Origin: Oceanospirillum sp048268485
GTDB lineage: Bacteria; Pseudomonadota; Gammaproteobacteria; Pseudomonadales; Halomonadaceae
Assembly: GCA_048268485.1 (NCBI GenBank)
Contig: JBLWVL010000004.1
Location: 1-64,000 of the forward strand
Length of the DNA stretch: 64,000 bases
Direction: 5' to 3'
The notes under the pieces are model-generated. The model ran no database searches. It had not been told where the DNA came from and was given only the letters and a program-made list of their open reading frames with translations. Each line of letters begins with the position of its first letter. Positions within the stretch are counted from its first letter, which is position 1. Position numbers and translations under genes: made by a program. Of the stretch, positions 34,603-44,301 are shown in pieces.

Positions 34603-37600
34603 ATGCTCCTTCCGGCAGAAACAGACACACCATCAGTCAAAATGCAGGCTGTTTTTTTACGTATTTTTCTGCCGTTAGCACTAACGACCATACTGATTGG
34701 CTGCCTGATCACCCGTATTCTTTATGAAAATGAACTCAATCTGATTCGCTTACATGAGCAGTCTCTTCTGGAGCGAAGCACTCAAAGCCTGCAGCAAAAC
34801 CTTCAGCCGCCACAAGACCACCTCAGAAGCCTTATCACAGAAACTCCGGTGCTCTACAGCCTGAGAAACCTGACCGATAACCTGGAAGGAATGGAAACCA
34901 GCTTTGCATCACTATTAAGCCGCAATAAAGACTACTTGCAGGTTCGATGGATAGACCAGGCCGGACAGGAGCGCTTGCGCCTTGAGCCTGCACCTGACAG
35001 GCCTAACGGCTACCTGCGGATCCGGGATATACAGCTACAAAACAAGTCCGAACGCTACTATTTTCATGCAACTCAGGCACTGTCGGGCAGCGATAAGCTC
35101 TTCCTATCTCCTATGGATCTTAACGTTGAGCAGGGCAGTATCGAACAACCTATACGCCCAACGCTTCGCATGAGTATTCCACTTCAGGATAGAGGAGAAA
35201 GCCGGGGCATTATCATTATCAATATTGATATGCGGAAGTATCTTAGTGATCTGCAGCAGGTTCTGCAGTCTGAAGCTGACCGGATGCAGATGATCAACCC
35301 TCAGGGATACTGGCTTCAGCACCCGGATAATGAGTTGGAATGGGGCTTTCAGCTAGCTCATGGTCAAGCCTTCAAAAAGCAATATCCGGATATCTGGCAG
35401 AGGATGCACAGTTTCGACCAAAATCAGTGGGTTCAGGACCAGCAACTCTGGAGCTGGGCACAGGTTTACCCTGATAACGACCCTCAAACATTCAACAACC
35501 AGAGTATGGGGTGGCTATTGCTTGAGCAACCCCCTGAAGTGATTAACCAGCTACGTCTGAAGCTTTGGGGCAGCGCCCTACTCTTACTACTGCTAATATT
35601 CATCAGCAGCAGCTATATTCTTCAGCGTCTGCTCAGAGCACGGCAGGCCCAGCAGCGGGCGGAAAGCCAGGCTTTGCAGAACCGGATACAGGCTGACCGG
35701 CTTAACAAACAGCGGGAAGATGAACAACGCTTCCAGGTCATTTTTAACGCCTCTCACACTCCCCTTTTGGTTTGTAACAACCAAGGCAACATCACACTGG
35801 TGAACCCTGCACTGGAAAAACTCTTCGGTTACAGCGCCTTTGAGCTCTCAGGTCTGCCTGTTGAGCACCTGATTCCTGTAAAAATGCGCAAACAACATGT
35901 CACAGAGCGCACTCAGTACCTCAGTCATCCGCGCCCTCGTCCTAAAATGATGAAAAACGGCGAAAGCCTGCAGGGCGTTCGGAAAGACGGAAAACTCATT
36001 CATGTCGAAATCGGCCTGAGCCCCTACGAAAATGAAGGAGAGACCTATATCCTGGCAACGCTGGAAGATATCAGCAGCCGAATTCAAGCAGAGCGTAAAA
36101 TAACCGAGCTCCACACCAGAAAAACACATCACCTGAAAAAAGCCAGAGAAGATGCAGAACGCCTGGCCCGTCTGAAAACTGACTTTCTGGCCAATATGAG
36201 CCATGAAATCCGTACACCATTAAATGCCATCCTGGTTCTGAGTGAATTGCTCGATCAGGAGCTGGCAGAGCCCCCTGCCTCCTCCGGCAATGTCCGTGAA
36301 TTAAGTCAGAGTATTCAGCAGGCAGGAGAAAGCTTGCTATTGATTGTGAACGACATTCTTGATTACTCCAAGATTGAAGCAGGAGGGTTAAGCCTGGAAA
36401 AAACCCTCTTCACGTTACAGGATATTTTTGCCCCAGTACTCTCCATATGTCGCCCACAGGCAGACAAAAAAAACCTTCAGCTACAACATGACTCCGATGA
36501 CAGTGAAAAATTACGCCTGATTGGCGACCCTCACCGTATCCGTCAGGTGCTGCTTAACCTGGTCAGTAATGCTATAAAATTTACAGATCGGGGTAACGTC
36601 AGAATCAGGGTTCATACTCTGAAAAAAGAGCAAAATCAGGTCAGTCTGCAATTCAGTATCACCGATACCGGCCCTGGAATTGAGCCTGAACAACAGGATG
36701 CAATCTTCAACGCCTTCACTCAGGCGGATAGCTCCGTAACCCGGAAGTTTGGTGGTACCGGCCTGGGGCTGGCTATCTGTCAACAGCTGGTATATCTGAT
36801 GGGGAGCAAGCTGGAGCTTAGCAGCCAGCCAGGAAAAGGCAGCAGCTTCAGTTTTACCTTAAATCTGCCTTTGGCAGAGAAGCCAACCTCCAAAAGCCCT
36901 CCCACTCATAGCGTGCAAACAAAACCTTATGCCTCTCTCAGCCTTAAGGGACGAACAGTTCTGGTGGTTGATGACAGCAACCTCAATCTGGATATTGCCC
37001 GGCGCATCATTGAGCAGGCCGGGGGAGTGACAGTATTAGCAGAAAACGGTGCAATGGCATTGATTGAAGCAGATAACATGGCAGAAACACCACCAGATCT
37101 TATTCTCATGGATCTGCAGATGCCGGTTATGAGTGGTTACGAAGCGATTAAGCAGCTTAGACAACGGCCAGCCTATCAACAGACCCCGGTGATCGCCCTA
37201 ACTGCAGGTATTACAGAATCCGCCCATAAACAAGCCCTGGAGAATGGTGCAAATCAGGTTCTGACAAAACCCTTCACGATCCAGCAGATTCTCACCTGCC
37301 TGCAAACAGGCCTAAAAGGGAGCAATAACACAGCCATTTCCTCAAAAGAACAAGCTTCTCAGGAAGGGCCGTACCCTATCATGGATGAAGAAACCGCTCT
37401 GCTAAACTGGGGGGACCGAGCGTCCTTAAAGCATTTTCTGGAGCAGTTTAAAAAACAGTACACTCATTGCTGCCAGGAGATTACAGAATATCTTCAGGCA
37501 AATGAACGAAAACAAGCCGAGGCGCTGGCTCACAAGGTTAAAGGAGCGTCTGGTAGCCTTTATCTGTGTGCCCTGGAGTACCAGCTACAACAGTTGGAGC

Positions 37601-37716
37601 ACAGCCTGCGAGAGGGCAGCGAAACAAACGATACGATCAGAAAGCAAACAATACCAACGATTTCTGATACCTTAAGTAATACCCTGGCATTTATCTCTAG
37701 CTATTCAGGTAAATAA
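34603..37716 (+). CDS. Hybrid sensor histidine kinase (dCache-like, PAS, HisKA, HATPase, REC, HPt)
   Basis: The 1037-residue inner-membrane kinase has helices at about 20-38 and 323-343 flanking a periplasmic sensor, a PAS domain (about 375-490, FQVIFNASHTPLLVCNNQG), HisKA with His534 in LANMSHEIRTPLNAIL, HATPase (GDPHRIRQVLLNLVSNAIKF, DTGPGIEP, FGGTGLGLAI), a receiver with Asp837 in LILMDLQMPVMSGYE, and a C-terminal HPt with His977 in LAHKVKGASGSL. The full phosphorelay is thus in one protein. The signal is unknown. AAGGA lies before the ATG; MQAVFLR at codon 14 is an alternative start. The next gene is a response regulator, 139 bp on. Confidence 0.93.
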   Translation: MLLPAETDTPSVKMQAVFLRIFLPLALTTILIGCLITRILYENELNLIRLHEQSLLERSTQSLQQNLQPPQDHLRSLITETPVLYSLRNLTDNLEGMETSFASLLSRNKDYLQVRWIDQAGQERLRLEPAPDRPNGYLRIRDIQLQNKSERYYFHATQALSGSDKLFLSPMDLNVEQGSIEQPIRPTLRMSIPLQDRGESRGIIIINIDMRKYLSDLQQVLQSEADRMQMINPQGYWLQHPDNELEWGFQLAHGQAFKKQYPDIWQRMHSFDQNQWVQDQQLWSWAQVYPDNDPQTFNNQSMGWLLLEQPPEVINQLRLKLWGSALLLLLLIFISSSYILQRLLRARQAQQRAESQALQNRIQADRLNKQREDEQRFQVIFNASHTPLLVCNNQGNITLVNPALEKLFGYSAFELSGLPVEHLIPVKMRKQHVTERTQYLSHPRPRPKMMKNGESLQGVRKDGKLIHVEIGLSPYENEGETYILATLEDISSRIQAERKITELHTRKTHHLKKAREDAERLARLKTDFLANMSHEIRTPLNAILVLSELLDQELAEPPASSGNVRELSQSIQQAGESLLLIVNDILDYSKIEAGGLSLEKTLFTLQDIFAPVLSICRPQADKKNLQLQHDSDDSEKLRLIGDPHRIRQVLLNLVSNAIKFTDRGNVRIRVHTLKKEQNQVSLQFSITDTGPGIEPEQQDAIFNAFTQADSSVTRKFGGTGLGLAICQQLVYLMGSKLELSSQPGKGSSFSFTLNLPLAEKPTSKSPPTHSVQTKPYASLSLKGRTVLVVDDSNLNLDIARRIIEQAGGVTVLAENGAMALIEADNMAETPPDLILMDLQMPVMSGYEAIKQLRQRPAYQQTPVIALTAGITESAHKQALENGANQVLTKPFTIQQILTCLQTGLKGSNNTAISSKEQASQEGPYPIMDEETALLNWGDRASLKHFLEQFKKQYTHCCQEITEYLQANERKQAEALAHKVKGASGSLYLCALEYQLQQLEHSLREGSETNDTIRKQTIPTISDTLSNTLAFISSYSGK

Positions 37717-37855
37717 AAGCTAACTATAATCAAATAATAAAACATACTGAAGAAGCAAGCCCTGTATGCAGATAACTAATCATTGCTGACTATCAAGCGG
37801 ATACAGGCTTTGTAACAGGTCTCTTCAACACAGTTAGACAGCGTAAGGAGCAGCT

Positions 37856-38749
37856 ATGAAACCTTATCAGGTTCTTTTAATTGAGGATGAAGAGATCATC
37901 GCCGGGTTTATTGAGCACACACTGGCTAAAGAAGATATCCAGGTTGTTCTGATGACTAATGCCGAAAGTGCCTGGACCTATCTGCAGGATAATCCCTGCC
38001 AGACCGATGCCATATTACTGGATCGTCAACTACCGGGTATGGATGGTATTGAGTTTCTGCAACGGCTGAAACATGACGCAGCACTACAGCGAATCCCAGT
38101 GATCATAGAGACTGCCGCATCAGACAAAGAAAGTATCCAGCAAGGTATTGATGCTGGGGCTTATTATTATCTGGTGAAACCCCTACAAAGGGAACTCCTG
38201 ATCCCAATTATCAATGAGGCTGCCAGCCAATATCGTGAGTTCTGCGCTCTGCAGGAAACCCTGAGTGAAACATCTCAGGCATTGCGCCTCATGGACCATG
38301 CTGAGTTCACACTACGTACTTTGCCGGAAGCACGCTTGCTGACCAATGCGCTCAGCCAGGTCTACCCTGAACCTAAAAAAGTTGCGCCTGGTCTCCTGGA
38401 ATTACTGGTCAATGCTGTCGAACACGGCAACCTGAATATCAGCTATGAAGAGAAAACGCTTCTTTTAATGAGCCGTCAATGGCATGAAGAAGTAGAAAAC
38501 CGGCTGCAGAACCCGAAGTTCAGAGAACGCCGGGTGCACGTCACTTACCACAAAGAACCCAGTCACATTTCGCTGACAATTACTGATGATGGTGCTGGCT
38601 TCAACTGGGAACCTTTTCTGGAAATACAGCCTGAACGGGTATTCCACCTCCATGGCCGTGGTATTGCGATGGCCCGCAGAATCAGTTTTGATACTGTCGA
38701 TTATCAGGGTAATGGTAATTGCGTTGTCGCAACCGTTCAGCTGGGATAA
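37856..38749 (+). CDS. Response regulator with C-terminal HATPase (RsbW-like) domain
   Basis: The 297-residue cytoplasmic protein has a receiver domain (LIEDEEIIAGFIEHTL, phosphoacceptor in AILLDRQLPGMDGIE near residue 56, VKPLQRELL) and a C-terminal GHKL ATPase with the N-box LLELLVNAVEHGNLN, the DDGAGFNW G1 box and HGRGIAMARRIS. There is no HisKA or DNA-binding domain. Such REC-HATPase_c_2 proteins resemble serine kinases of partner-switching systems (RsbW/SpoIIAB). AAGGAG precedes the ATG. It probably receives phosphate from the hybrid kinase upstream. No anti-sigma antagonist (STAS) gene is adjacent. Confidence 0.88.
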   Translation: MKPYQVLLIEDEEIIAGFIEHTLAKEDIQVVLMTNAESAWTYLQDNPCQTDAILLDRQLPGMDGIEFLQRLKHDAALQRIPVIIETAASDKESIQQGIDAGAYYYLVKPLQRELLIPIINEAASQYREFCALQETLSETSQALRLMDHAEFTLRTLPEARLLTNALSQVYPEPKKVAPGLLELLVNAVEHGNLNISYEEKTLLLMSRQWHEEVENRLQNPKFRERRVHVTYHKEPSHISLTITDDGAGFNWEPFLEIQPERVFHLHGRGIAMARRISFDTVDYQGNGNCVVATVQLG

Positions 38750-39059
38750 TTTCTTCGGTTAGGCTAATATACCCGCGATTTGTCGGGTTATGCTCAGGCG
38801 TCGGCTGCAGAATAGTGCAACAACCGGTGCCGTTCGTGTGAACAGATATCACCTCCCTGTAAGTCTCTGAAGCATTATCTGTTTTTCATCAATAATTCTC
38901 CCGTCAATCTGGCTGGCGACCCTGCCGGAGACTGGCGCAATAAAAGCGCAATGCCTGAGCAGTAAGCTCGGTGTTGAATCCTTGGGTTCTACTTCTTAGC
39001 AGGCTCCGTCAACCCACCAGGGTTGACATCACGCTCATCGCAAATAACGGAACAAGCGA
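38750..39059 (+). other. Long structured leader before the Kef-type antiporter
   Basis: The 310-bp gap has no gene but several inverted repeats: ACCCG/CGGGT (38771-38788), a GCGC-flanked loop near 38936-38953, and a perfect 8-bp stem GTCAACCC/GGGTTGAC (39008-39027, loop ACCA) ending 32 bp before the antiporter start. The last could hide or present the ribosome site. No known riboswitch consensus was recognised. Confidence 0.45.
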
Positions 39060-40769
39060 ATGCACCTGGACACATTTATTACCTCAGCCTTGATGGTTCT
39101 TATCGCAACCTCAATTGCGGTTGCCGTTTTTAAACACTTCGGACTCGGCTCTATTTTGGGCCTTCTGGTGGCGGGTATTGCTGTTGGCCCTCACTCCTTT
39201 GGCCCGGCAATCACAACAGAAGTGGAAGATGTCCGCCACTTCACTGAACTCGGCGTGGTAATGCTACTGTTTCTCATCGGCCTGGAGATGAAGCCAGCCA
39301 GGCTCTGGTCGATGCGACGTGAGGTATTTGGCTTAGGCCTGCTGCAAATTCTGCTTTCAGGTGCGGTTATTGCAGCCTATTTTCTGCTCTTTGAGCCTCA
39401 CTGGACCAGTGCTCTGCTAATAGGTCTGACCTTTGCCCTCTCCTCCACCGCAATGGTTCTGCAGATACTGCAGGAAAGCGGAGAGATCAACAGTCGTCAC
39501 GGTACCGCTGCTTTTTCTATTCTACTGATGCAAGATCTGGCCATTGTGCCTTTATTGGCAATCGTACCGATTCTCTCTCAAACCGGCCGCTTATCTTCCG
39601 AAGTCCCCATGTGGCAACAGTTCAGTACGGTCGTCGGGATGCTGGCACTAATCGGTGTTTTTGGCCGCTATATTCTGCCGATGACTCTGGATGCGCTTTC
39701 AAAACGAGGCAACAAAGAGGGCTTTTTGCTCGTCGTGCTTATGGCGGTTTTCCTGTCGGCCTGGTCTATGCACCATGCCGGTATCTCCATGGCTCTGGGT
39801 GCCTTTATTATGGGGATGCTGTTATCCGGCTCCAAATATCGTCTGCAGGTTCAGGCACTGGTTGAACCCTATAAAGGCATGCTGATGAGCCTCTTTTTTG
39901 TGGCGGTTGGTATGTCAATTGATATCAGTGCCCTCGCCTCTAAACCATTGCTCTTCATGCAGCATGTCGTCGTTATCGTAATACTTAAATTTATTGTATT
40001 ACTGGGTCTGGCAATGATGTTTGGTTATATTCGCCAGCAAGCGATCCGCATTGCACTGCTCTTATCTCAGGGCGGTGAGTTTGGCTTTGTCCTTTTTGGT
40101 TCCGCCAAAGCTCTGCAGGTTATCAGTGATGAAACCTTTGTACTGGCTGTCGGCGTTATTTCTGTTTCTATGGTTGTCACGCCCCTGGCACTGAAAGTCG
40201 CAGATATGCTGAACCATATGCTCTCCGGTAAGAAAAGCACAGAAGATACCCCTCAGATTGAAATTCCGGTGCAAAACTGCCAGGGCCGAGTGATTATCGG
40301 TGGTTTTGGTCGCGTTGGTTATACCGTCGCAACCTTGCTGGAAGAGCGTGGCGTTCCTTATATTGCCTTTGATACCAATCCGACCCATATTGCCAAAGGT
40401 CAGGAGCTGGGTATGCCGGTTTACTATGGAGATGTGGGTGATCATCATCTGCTGGAGGCAGCACATATGCATGAGGCTTCACTGGTCGTTATGACCATCG
40501 ACCATACCCCTTCAGCGCTACGGGCGATTCAGCATATCCGCACGGATTACCCAAATGTGCCTATCATCTCACGAGCACGGGACCTGGCGTCCTGTAACGA
40601 GCTTATCGAGGCTGGAGCTGATAGCGCCTTCCCTGAAGCACTGGAAAGCAGTCTGCACCTGGGTGGAGAGGCGCTGAAGATGATCAACGTGAAAGATAAT
40701 GAAGTAAGCACCTTATTGGATGCGGTTCGTGAAGATGGTTATCAGGTACTGATATCGGATAAAAACTAA
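39060..40769 (+). CDS. Kef-type cation:proton antiporter with TrkA-N domain
   Basis: The 569-residue CPA2-family protein has about 12 membrane helices (GLGSILGLLVAGIAVGPHSF, VVMLLFLIGLEMKPARLWSM, FALSSTAMVLQILQESGE, SILLMQDLAIVPLLAI) followed from about residue 405 by a Rossmann TrkA-N domain (GRVIIGGFGRVGYTVATLLE). It resembles KefB/KefC, which export potassium in exchange for protons and are gated by glutathione adducts. The KefC-type HALSD motif is not evident in the helices seen, and no KefF/KefG partner gene is adjacent, so glutathione gating is uncertain. Ribosome site GGAAC is weak. Confidence 0.88.
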   Translation: MHLDTFITSALMVLIATSIAVAVFKHFGLGSILGLLVAGIAVGPHSFGPAITTEVEDVRHFTELGVVMLLFLIGLEMKPARLWSMRREVFGLGLLQILLSGAVIAAYFLLFEPHWTSALLIGLTFALSSTAMVLQILQESGEINSRHGTAAFSILLMQDLAIVPLLAIVPILSQTGRLSSEVPMWQQFSTVVGMLALIGVFGRYILPMTLDALSKRGNKEGFLLVVLMAVFLSAWSMHHAGISMALGAFIMGMLLSGSKYRLQVQALVEPYKGMLMSLFFVAVGMSIDISALASKPLLFMQHVVVIVILKFIVLLGLAMMFGYIRQQAIRIALLLSQGGEFGFVLFGSAKALQVISDETFVLAVGVISVSMVVTPLALKVADMLNHMLSGKKSTEDTPQIEIPVQNCQGRVIIGGFGRVGYTVATLLEERGVPYIAFDTNPTHIAKGQELGMPVYYGDVGDHHLLEAAHMHEASLVVMTIDHTPSALRAIQHIRTDYPNVPIISRARDLASCNELIEAGADSAFPEALESSLHLGGEALKMINVKDNEVSTLLDAVREDGYQVLISDKN

Positions 40770-40805
40770 TCATCAGCCCAGGCAACAAAGTGCAATGCTC
40801 AGTGA

Positions 40806-40835
40806 AAAAGGCACTGAAAACCCTCAGTGCCTTTT
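40806..40835. terminator. Bidirectional terminator
   Basis: AAAAGGCACTGA (40806-40817) pairs with TCAGTGCCTTTT (40824-40835) around a 6-nt loop, between the converging antiporter and diguanylate cyclase genes. Confidence 0.93.
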
Positions 40836-40847
40836 AGTTACCAGCAA

Positions 40848-42959
40848 CTATTCGGAATCAAAGTCACTCATCTGGGCAGTATAAATACTGTACTGATTGC
40901 GCCCTGTCTGTTTGGAGCGATACATGGCAAGATCGGCATAACGCAGAAGTATATCTCCGGTCAGGGCATCTTCAGGGAAAAAAGCCACTCCGATACTGGC
41001 GGTAACCCTACACTCATAGCCCGTTATGATATAAGGCTTCCCTATAACCGTAACAATTCTCTCAAGATCAGGAATTACCCCCTCAACGTTAGCAAGCCCG
41101 GAAAATAGCAGTACAAACTCATCACCGCCCAGACGAGCAATATCATCATGCTCCCGCATACAGAGTTTAAGCCGGTCAGCAACAGCCTGTAGTAACTCGT
41201 CACCAATCTCATGACCGTGAGTATCATTAACCTGTTTAAAGCCATCAAGATCCATCATAGCCACCGCCATAACCTTATGATTGACCTGGCTGTCGGCTAA
41301 CTGCTTTGACATATTCTCTTCAAGAAGACGGCGATTCGGCAATCCCGTTAAGGCGTCATAGAAGGCCAGTTTTTTTAACTGATGTCGACTTTCCTCCAAC
41401 TGCTTCTGGACTGCACGGATTTCAGTCAGATCCACATGAGTACCCACAAGGCGTTCCACATGGCCATTTTCATCTTTCAGAGCAATGGCTCGGGATAAAG
41501 CATAAACCCAGTGCCCCTGTTTATGCCGAAGTCGAAATTCAACCTCATACTGATCTTTTTTTCCAGTCACACAACGGGCGGCTTCTTCCCTGGCAGCGAG
41601 TAAGTCATCCGGATGAAGCAGGCTTTCCCATACTGACAGCTTGTTTTCCAGTTCATCATCGGCATAGCCAAGCATGCTCTTCCAACGGGGAGAAAAGTAA
41701 ATGCTGTTGTCCCTCAGCCGCCAATCCCAAAGGCCATCATTTGACCCTTGCATCGCCAGCTGGAACTGTTGCTGGCTCTCTTTTAACGCAACCTCAGTTC
41801 TTTTTTGTTCACTGATATCCGAGTGGGTACCTGTGACCCTCAATGCTTTGCCGTCACCATCACGCTCAAACACCATACCCCGGTCCATAAACCATCGGTA
41901 ATTGCCATTTTTACAGCGCATGCGATAGGTCGCGCGATAAACATCGGTCTCACCAGCAAGATGAGCATCAACACGACTGAGAGCATCATCAAGGTCATCC
42001 GGATGCAGCCTTTCCGACCAGTCTTTAAAAGTATCTCCGACTTCATCCTCCCGATAGCCCAACATCCGCTTCCACTGGCTGGAAAAAAACAACTTGTTAG
42101 TGCGCAGGTCCCAGTCCCATACACCATCACCCGCAGCATCCAAAGCTTTAATCCAGCGTTCCTCGCTAAGCCTGACCTCTTGCTCAGCAACACTGACCTT
42201 AGCCATCAGTTCGTTAAAGTTTTCCGCTACCGCCCTCAATTCACAGCTGCCCTCCAGTTCAACCCGGGTCAAATCATTGCCCTGGCCATACTCCTGCATA
42301 CGCGCTCTGATCAGTTGTAACGGCCTGACAATAAAGTGATTCAGAATAAACGTAATCATAAGGGCAGCAAGAAGAGCAAACGCCAGAAGACGAATCCACT
42401 GCCCGGAGCTCCAAATCTGTTGTGTTAATGCTGAGATCGCTGGCGACATATCGTACTCGACCACCAGAACAGCAAGGCGCTCCGGCCGCAGAGATGTGCT
42501 GCGTTCAAGCATTGTAACCGGCATGACAGAGCAAAGATGGTTTTCACGACTGGGGTGCTCCACAGTTACAGGAGTGGATTCAGTCACAGCCTCACTAACC
42601 CAGGTTTTCCGGTAGCAGCTGATATCTCCGGCCTTGGAACCTTTTAATGAAAGCTGATTGGCCAATAAAACACGGCCTTCATCGATCAGAGTAATCGACC
42701 TGAACCGGGTATTAGCAGAATAGCTGGTGATCAGGCCTTCAGCGATAGCCTGGCGATCAGCCAGCATAAGATCGGATACCGTTTGCCACATTCGGGCTGA
42801 GCTTTCATTAAGGCGCTGGAGCTGACGGGATTTTTCCTGAGGAACCAGGGTATATTTATATTCCAGCCAGCCATCAAGTATTACCAGCATGACCAAAATC
42901 AGGCTGATAAGTATTGTCAGGCCACGGGTAAGCCGCCAGCAGTTATCAAATCTTATCAT
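40848..42959 (-). CDS. Diguanylate cyclase with periplasmic sensor, HAMP and two PAS domains
   Basis: The 703-residue protein has membrane helices at about 13-30 and 190-212, a periplasmic sensor between them with two cysteines (DISCYRKTW, NHLCSVMPV), a HAMP segment (about 212-265), two PAS/PAC repeats of the WDWDLRTNKLFFSSQWKRML type (about 275-390 and 395-520), and a GGDEF domain with GGDEF at 611-615 and an I-site (REHD) at the right spacing. No EAL domain. The start codon overlaps the stop of the upstream binding protein as ATGA, which indicates tight translational coupling. Confidence 0.94.
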   Translation of the reverse strand: MIRFDNCWRLTRGLTILISLILVMLVILDGWLEYKYTLVPQEKSRQLQRLNESSARMWQTVSDLMLADRQAIAEGLITSYSANTRFRSITLIDEGRVLLANQLSLKGSKAGDISCYRKTWVSEAVTESTPVTVEHPSRENHLCSVMPVTMLERSTSLRPERLAVLVVEYDMSPAISALTQQIWSSGQWIRLLAFALLAALMITFILNHFIVRPLQLIRARMQEYGQGNDLTRVELEGSCELRAVAENFNELMAKVSVAEQEVRLSEERWIKALDAAGDGVWDWDLRTNKLFFSSQWKRMLGYREDEVGDTFKDWSERLHPDDLDDALSRVDAHLAGETDVYRATYRMRCKNGNYRWFMDRGMVFERDGDGKALRVTGTHSDISEQKRTEVALKESQQQFQLAMQGSNDGLWDWRLRDNSIYFSPRWKSMLGYADDELENKLSVWESLLHPDDLLAAREEAARCVTGKKDQYEVEFRLRHKQGHWVYALSRAIALKDENGHVERLVGTHVDLTEIRAVQKQLEESRHQLKKLAFYDALTGLPNRRLLEENMSKQLADSQVNHKVMAVAMMDLDGFKQVNDTHGHEIGDELLQAVADRLKLCMREHDDIARLGGDEFVLLFSGLANVEGVIPDLERIVTVIGKPYIITGYECRVTASIGVAFFPEDALTGDILLRYADLAMYRSKQTGRNQYSIYTAQMSDFDSE

Positions 42960-43972
42960 TCATCAGCCCTGGGTAAAAAAGCATCCGTCAGGAAGTCATC
43001 GCTAATACTGACCTTCTGCCTTAGTAAACCTGTATCCAGCATCATCTGCTTAAGCTGGAATATCTGCTGTATAAACCCTTCGGATCCCCCTAATAGTTTC
43101 CTGTTTTCATCAAGACCAGGGATACGTATACTTTCAAAACTGCGCCATACCTGATACGGCGATATTTTCAGACGTTCTGACATAATACTTGCAGCTTCTG
43201 CACGGTTCTCCGACATAAACCTCAACGCCCGAAAATGTCCGGCAAGCAGGTGGCGTAACTGGTCAGGCCTGTTCTGGGCGGTTTCTTTATGCACAACCAG
43301 TACATCCATAACCCTTCCCGGTATCTCACTGCTATCAAAGAGCACGTGGCCACCTTCCATCGCCAGTAACGATTTAAAAGGCTCAAAGGTGACAACTCCG
43401 GCTACAGTCTCATCCTGCCAAAGCTTCAGATGCTCATTGACAGGGGCGTTGCGAACAGAAATCTCATATCTTTCCAAACCCGCTTTATCCAGAGCACTTT
43501 GCAGAATAATAGCGCCTACTGCACTCTTCTCAATGATCAAGGTACGACCAGAAAGCTCCTGAAGGGTTTTAATGCCCGGTTTAGCGATAAGTACATCTGC
43601 ACCATGGGAAAAGTCCATTACCGCAATTACCTGCAGATCCCGCACACTGGCCTGTAAAGTCAAAGCTTCATCCATTGTCAGTGCAGCCACATCCAGCTGA
43701 CCCGCCCTGAATGCCCGCAAAACCTGTGTGGCATTAACACTCTCGGTCAGGGACACCTGCTCCGGGTTAATAAATTGCTTATCACGGGCAATATAAAGGC
43801 TTTCATATCCAGGCCATATATTGGTACCGACTTTCAGTGGAGGATGGGATTGTTCACATCCCTGAAGAAAAAGAAGGGGTAGAAATAAAAAAACAGCCAA
43901 TATAGCCATAACAACCTGGCGCCCCGGACCCGACAACGGCCTGATAGACAAAAAAGATAAAGACACCTTCAT
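42956..43972 (-). CDS. Periplasmic substrate-binding lipoprotein (NMT1/TauA-like), no transporter partner
   Basis: The 338-residue product has a signal with lipobox LFLQGC and then a NitT/TauT-type binding fold (LKVGTNIWPGYESLYIARDK, AFRAGQLDVAALTMDEALTL, DFSHGADVLIAKPGIKTLQE, VVTFEPFKSLLAMEGGHVLF). Such proteins normally feed ABC importers of sulfonates, nitrate or thiamine precursors, but no permease or ATPase is nearby. The gene overlaps the diguanylate cyclase start by 4 bp. It therefore probably senses a ligand for the cyclase. A later ATG at 43909 would give a shorter signal but remove its basic residues. Confidence 0.88.
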   Translation of the reverse strand: MKVSLSFLSIRPLSGPGRQVVMAILAVFLFLPLLFLQGCEQSHPPLKVGTNIWPGYESLYIARDKQFINPEQVSLTESVNATQVLRAFRAGQLDVAALTMDEALTLQASVRDLQVIAVMDFSHGADVLIAKPGIKTLQELSGRTLIIEKSAVGAIILQSALDKAGLERYEISVRNAPVNEHLKLWQDETVAGVVTFEPFKSLLAMEGGHVLFDSSEIPGRVMDVLVVHKETAQNRPDQLRHLLAGHFRALRFMSENRAEAASIMSERLKISPYQVWRSFESIRIPGLDENRKLLGGSEGFIQQIFQLKQMMLDTGLLRQKVSISDDFLTDAFLPRADE

Positions 43973-44301
43973 AAATCACCTTTGCAGGTCGTGCATCATT
44001 CTGTTTACTTTTACAGTAAGTACATAACCGGTGAACCAACAGAGATAAAGCTGCCAACCCTAAAAACACAGCTTTTAAAATACCGCTACGCTATATTAAC
44101 GACGAAGAAAATAAAGTGCAGGCAAGACTGGCCTGACAGACCAACCATTCTAAACATACAATTATAGATTTGGCGACAGTGCTGCTAATGCATCTCACTA
44201 TTTCACTGCTACAAAGGGTGCATTATTCAGGGGGAGCATAGCCACCATCTCTGTTTAGGGTCATAATGCGCCATAAATCTTTACAGGCCTGAGGTTTAAC
44301 T
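43973..44301. other. Divergent intergenic region
   Basis: This 329-bp gap lies between the leftward binding-protein/cyclase operon and the rightward gene at 44302. No gene, strong repeat or terminator was found. It presumably carries promoters in both directions. Confidence 0.5.

Noticed and set aside
38750..39059. Known riboswitch before the Kef-type antiporter
   Set aside because: I compared it by eye with the c-di-GMP, glycine and thiamine riboswitch consensus features and found no convincing match.
42956..43972. Binding protein as part of an ABC importer
   Set aside because: No permease or ATPase gene lies within several kilobases on either side, and the gene is translationally coupled to a cyclase instead.
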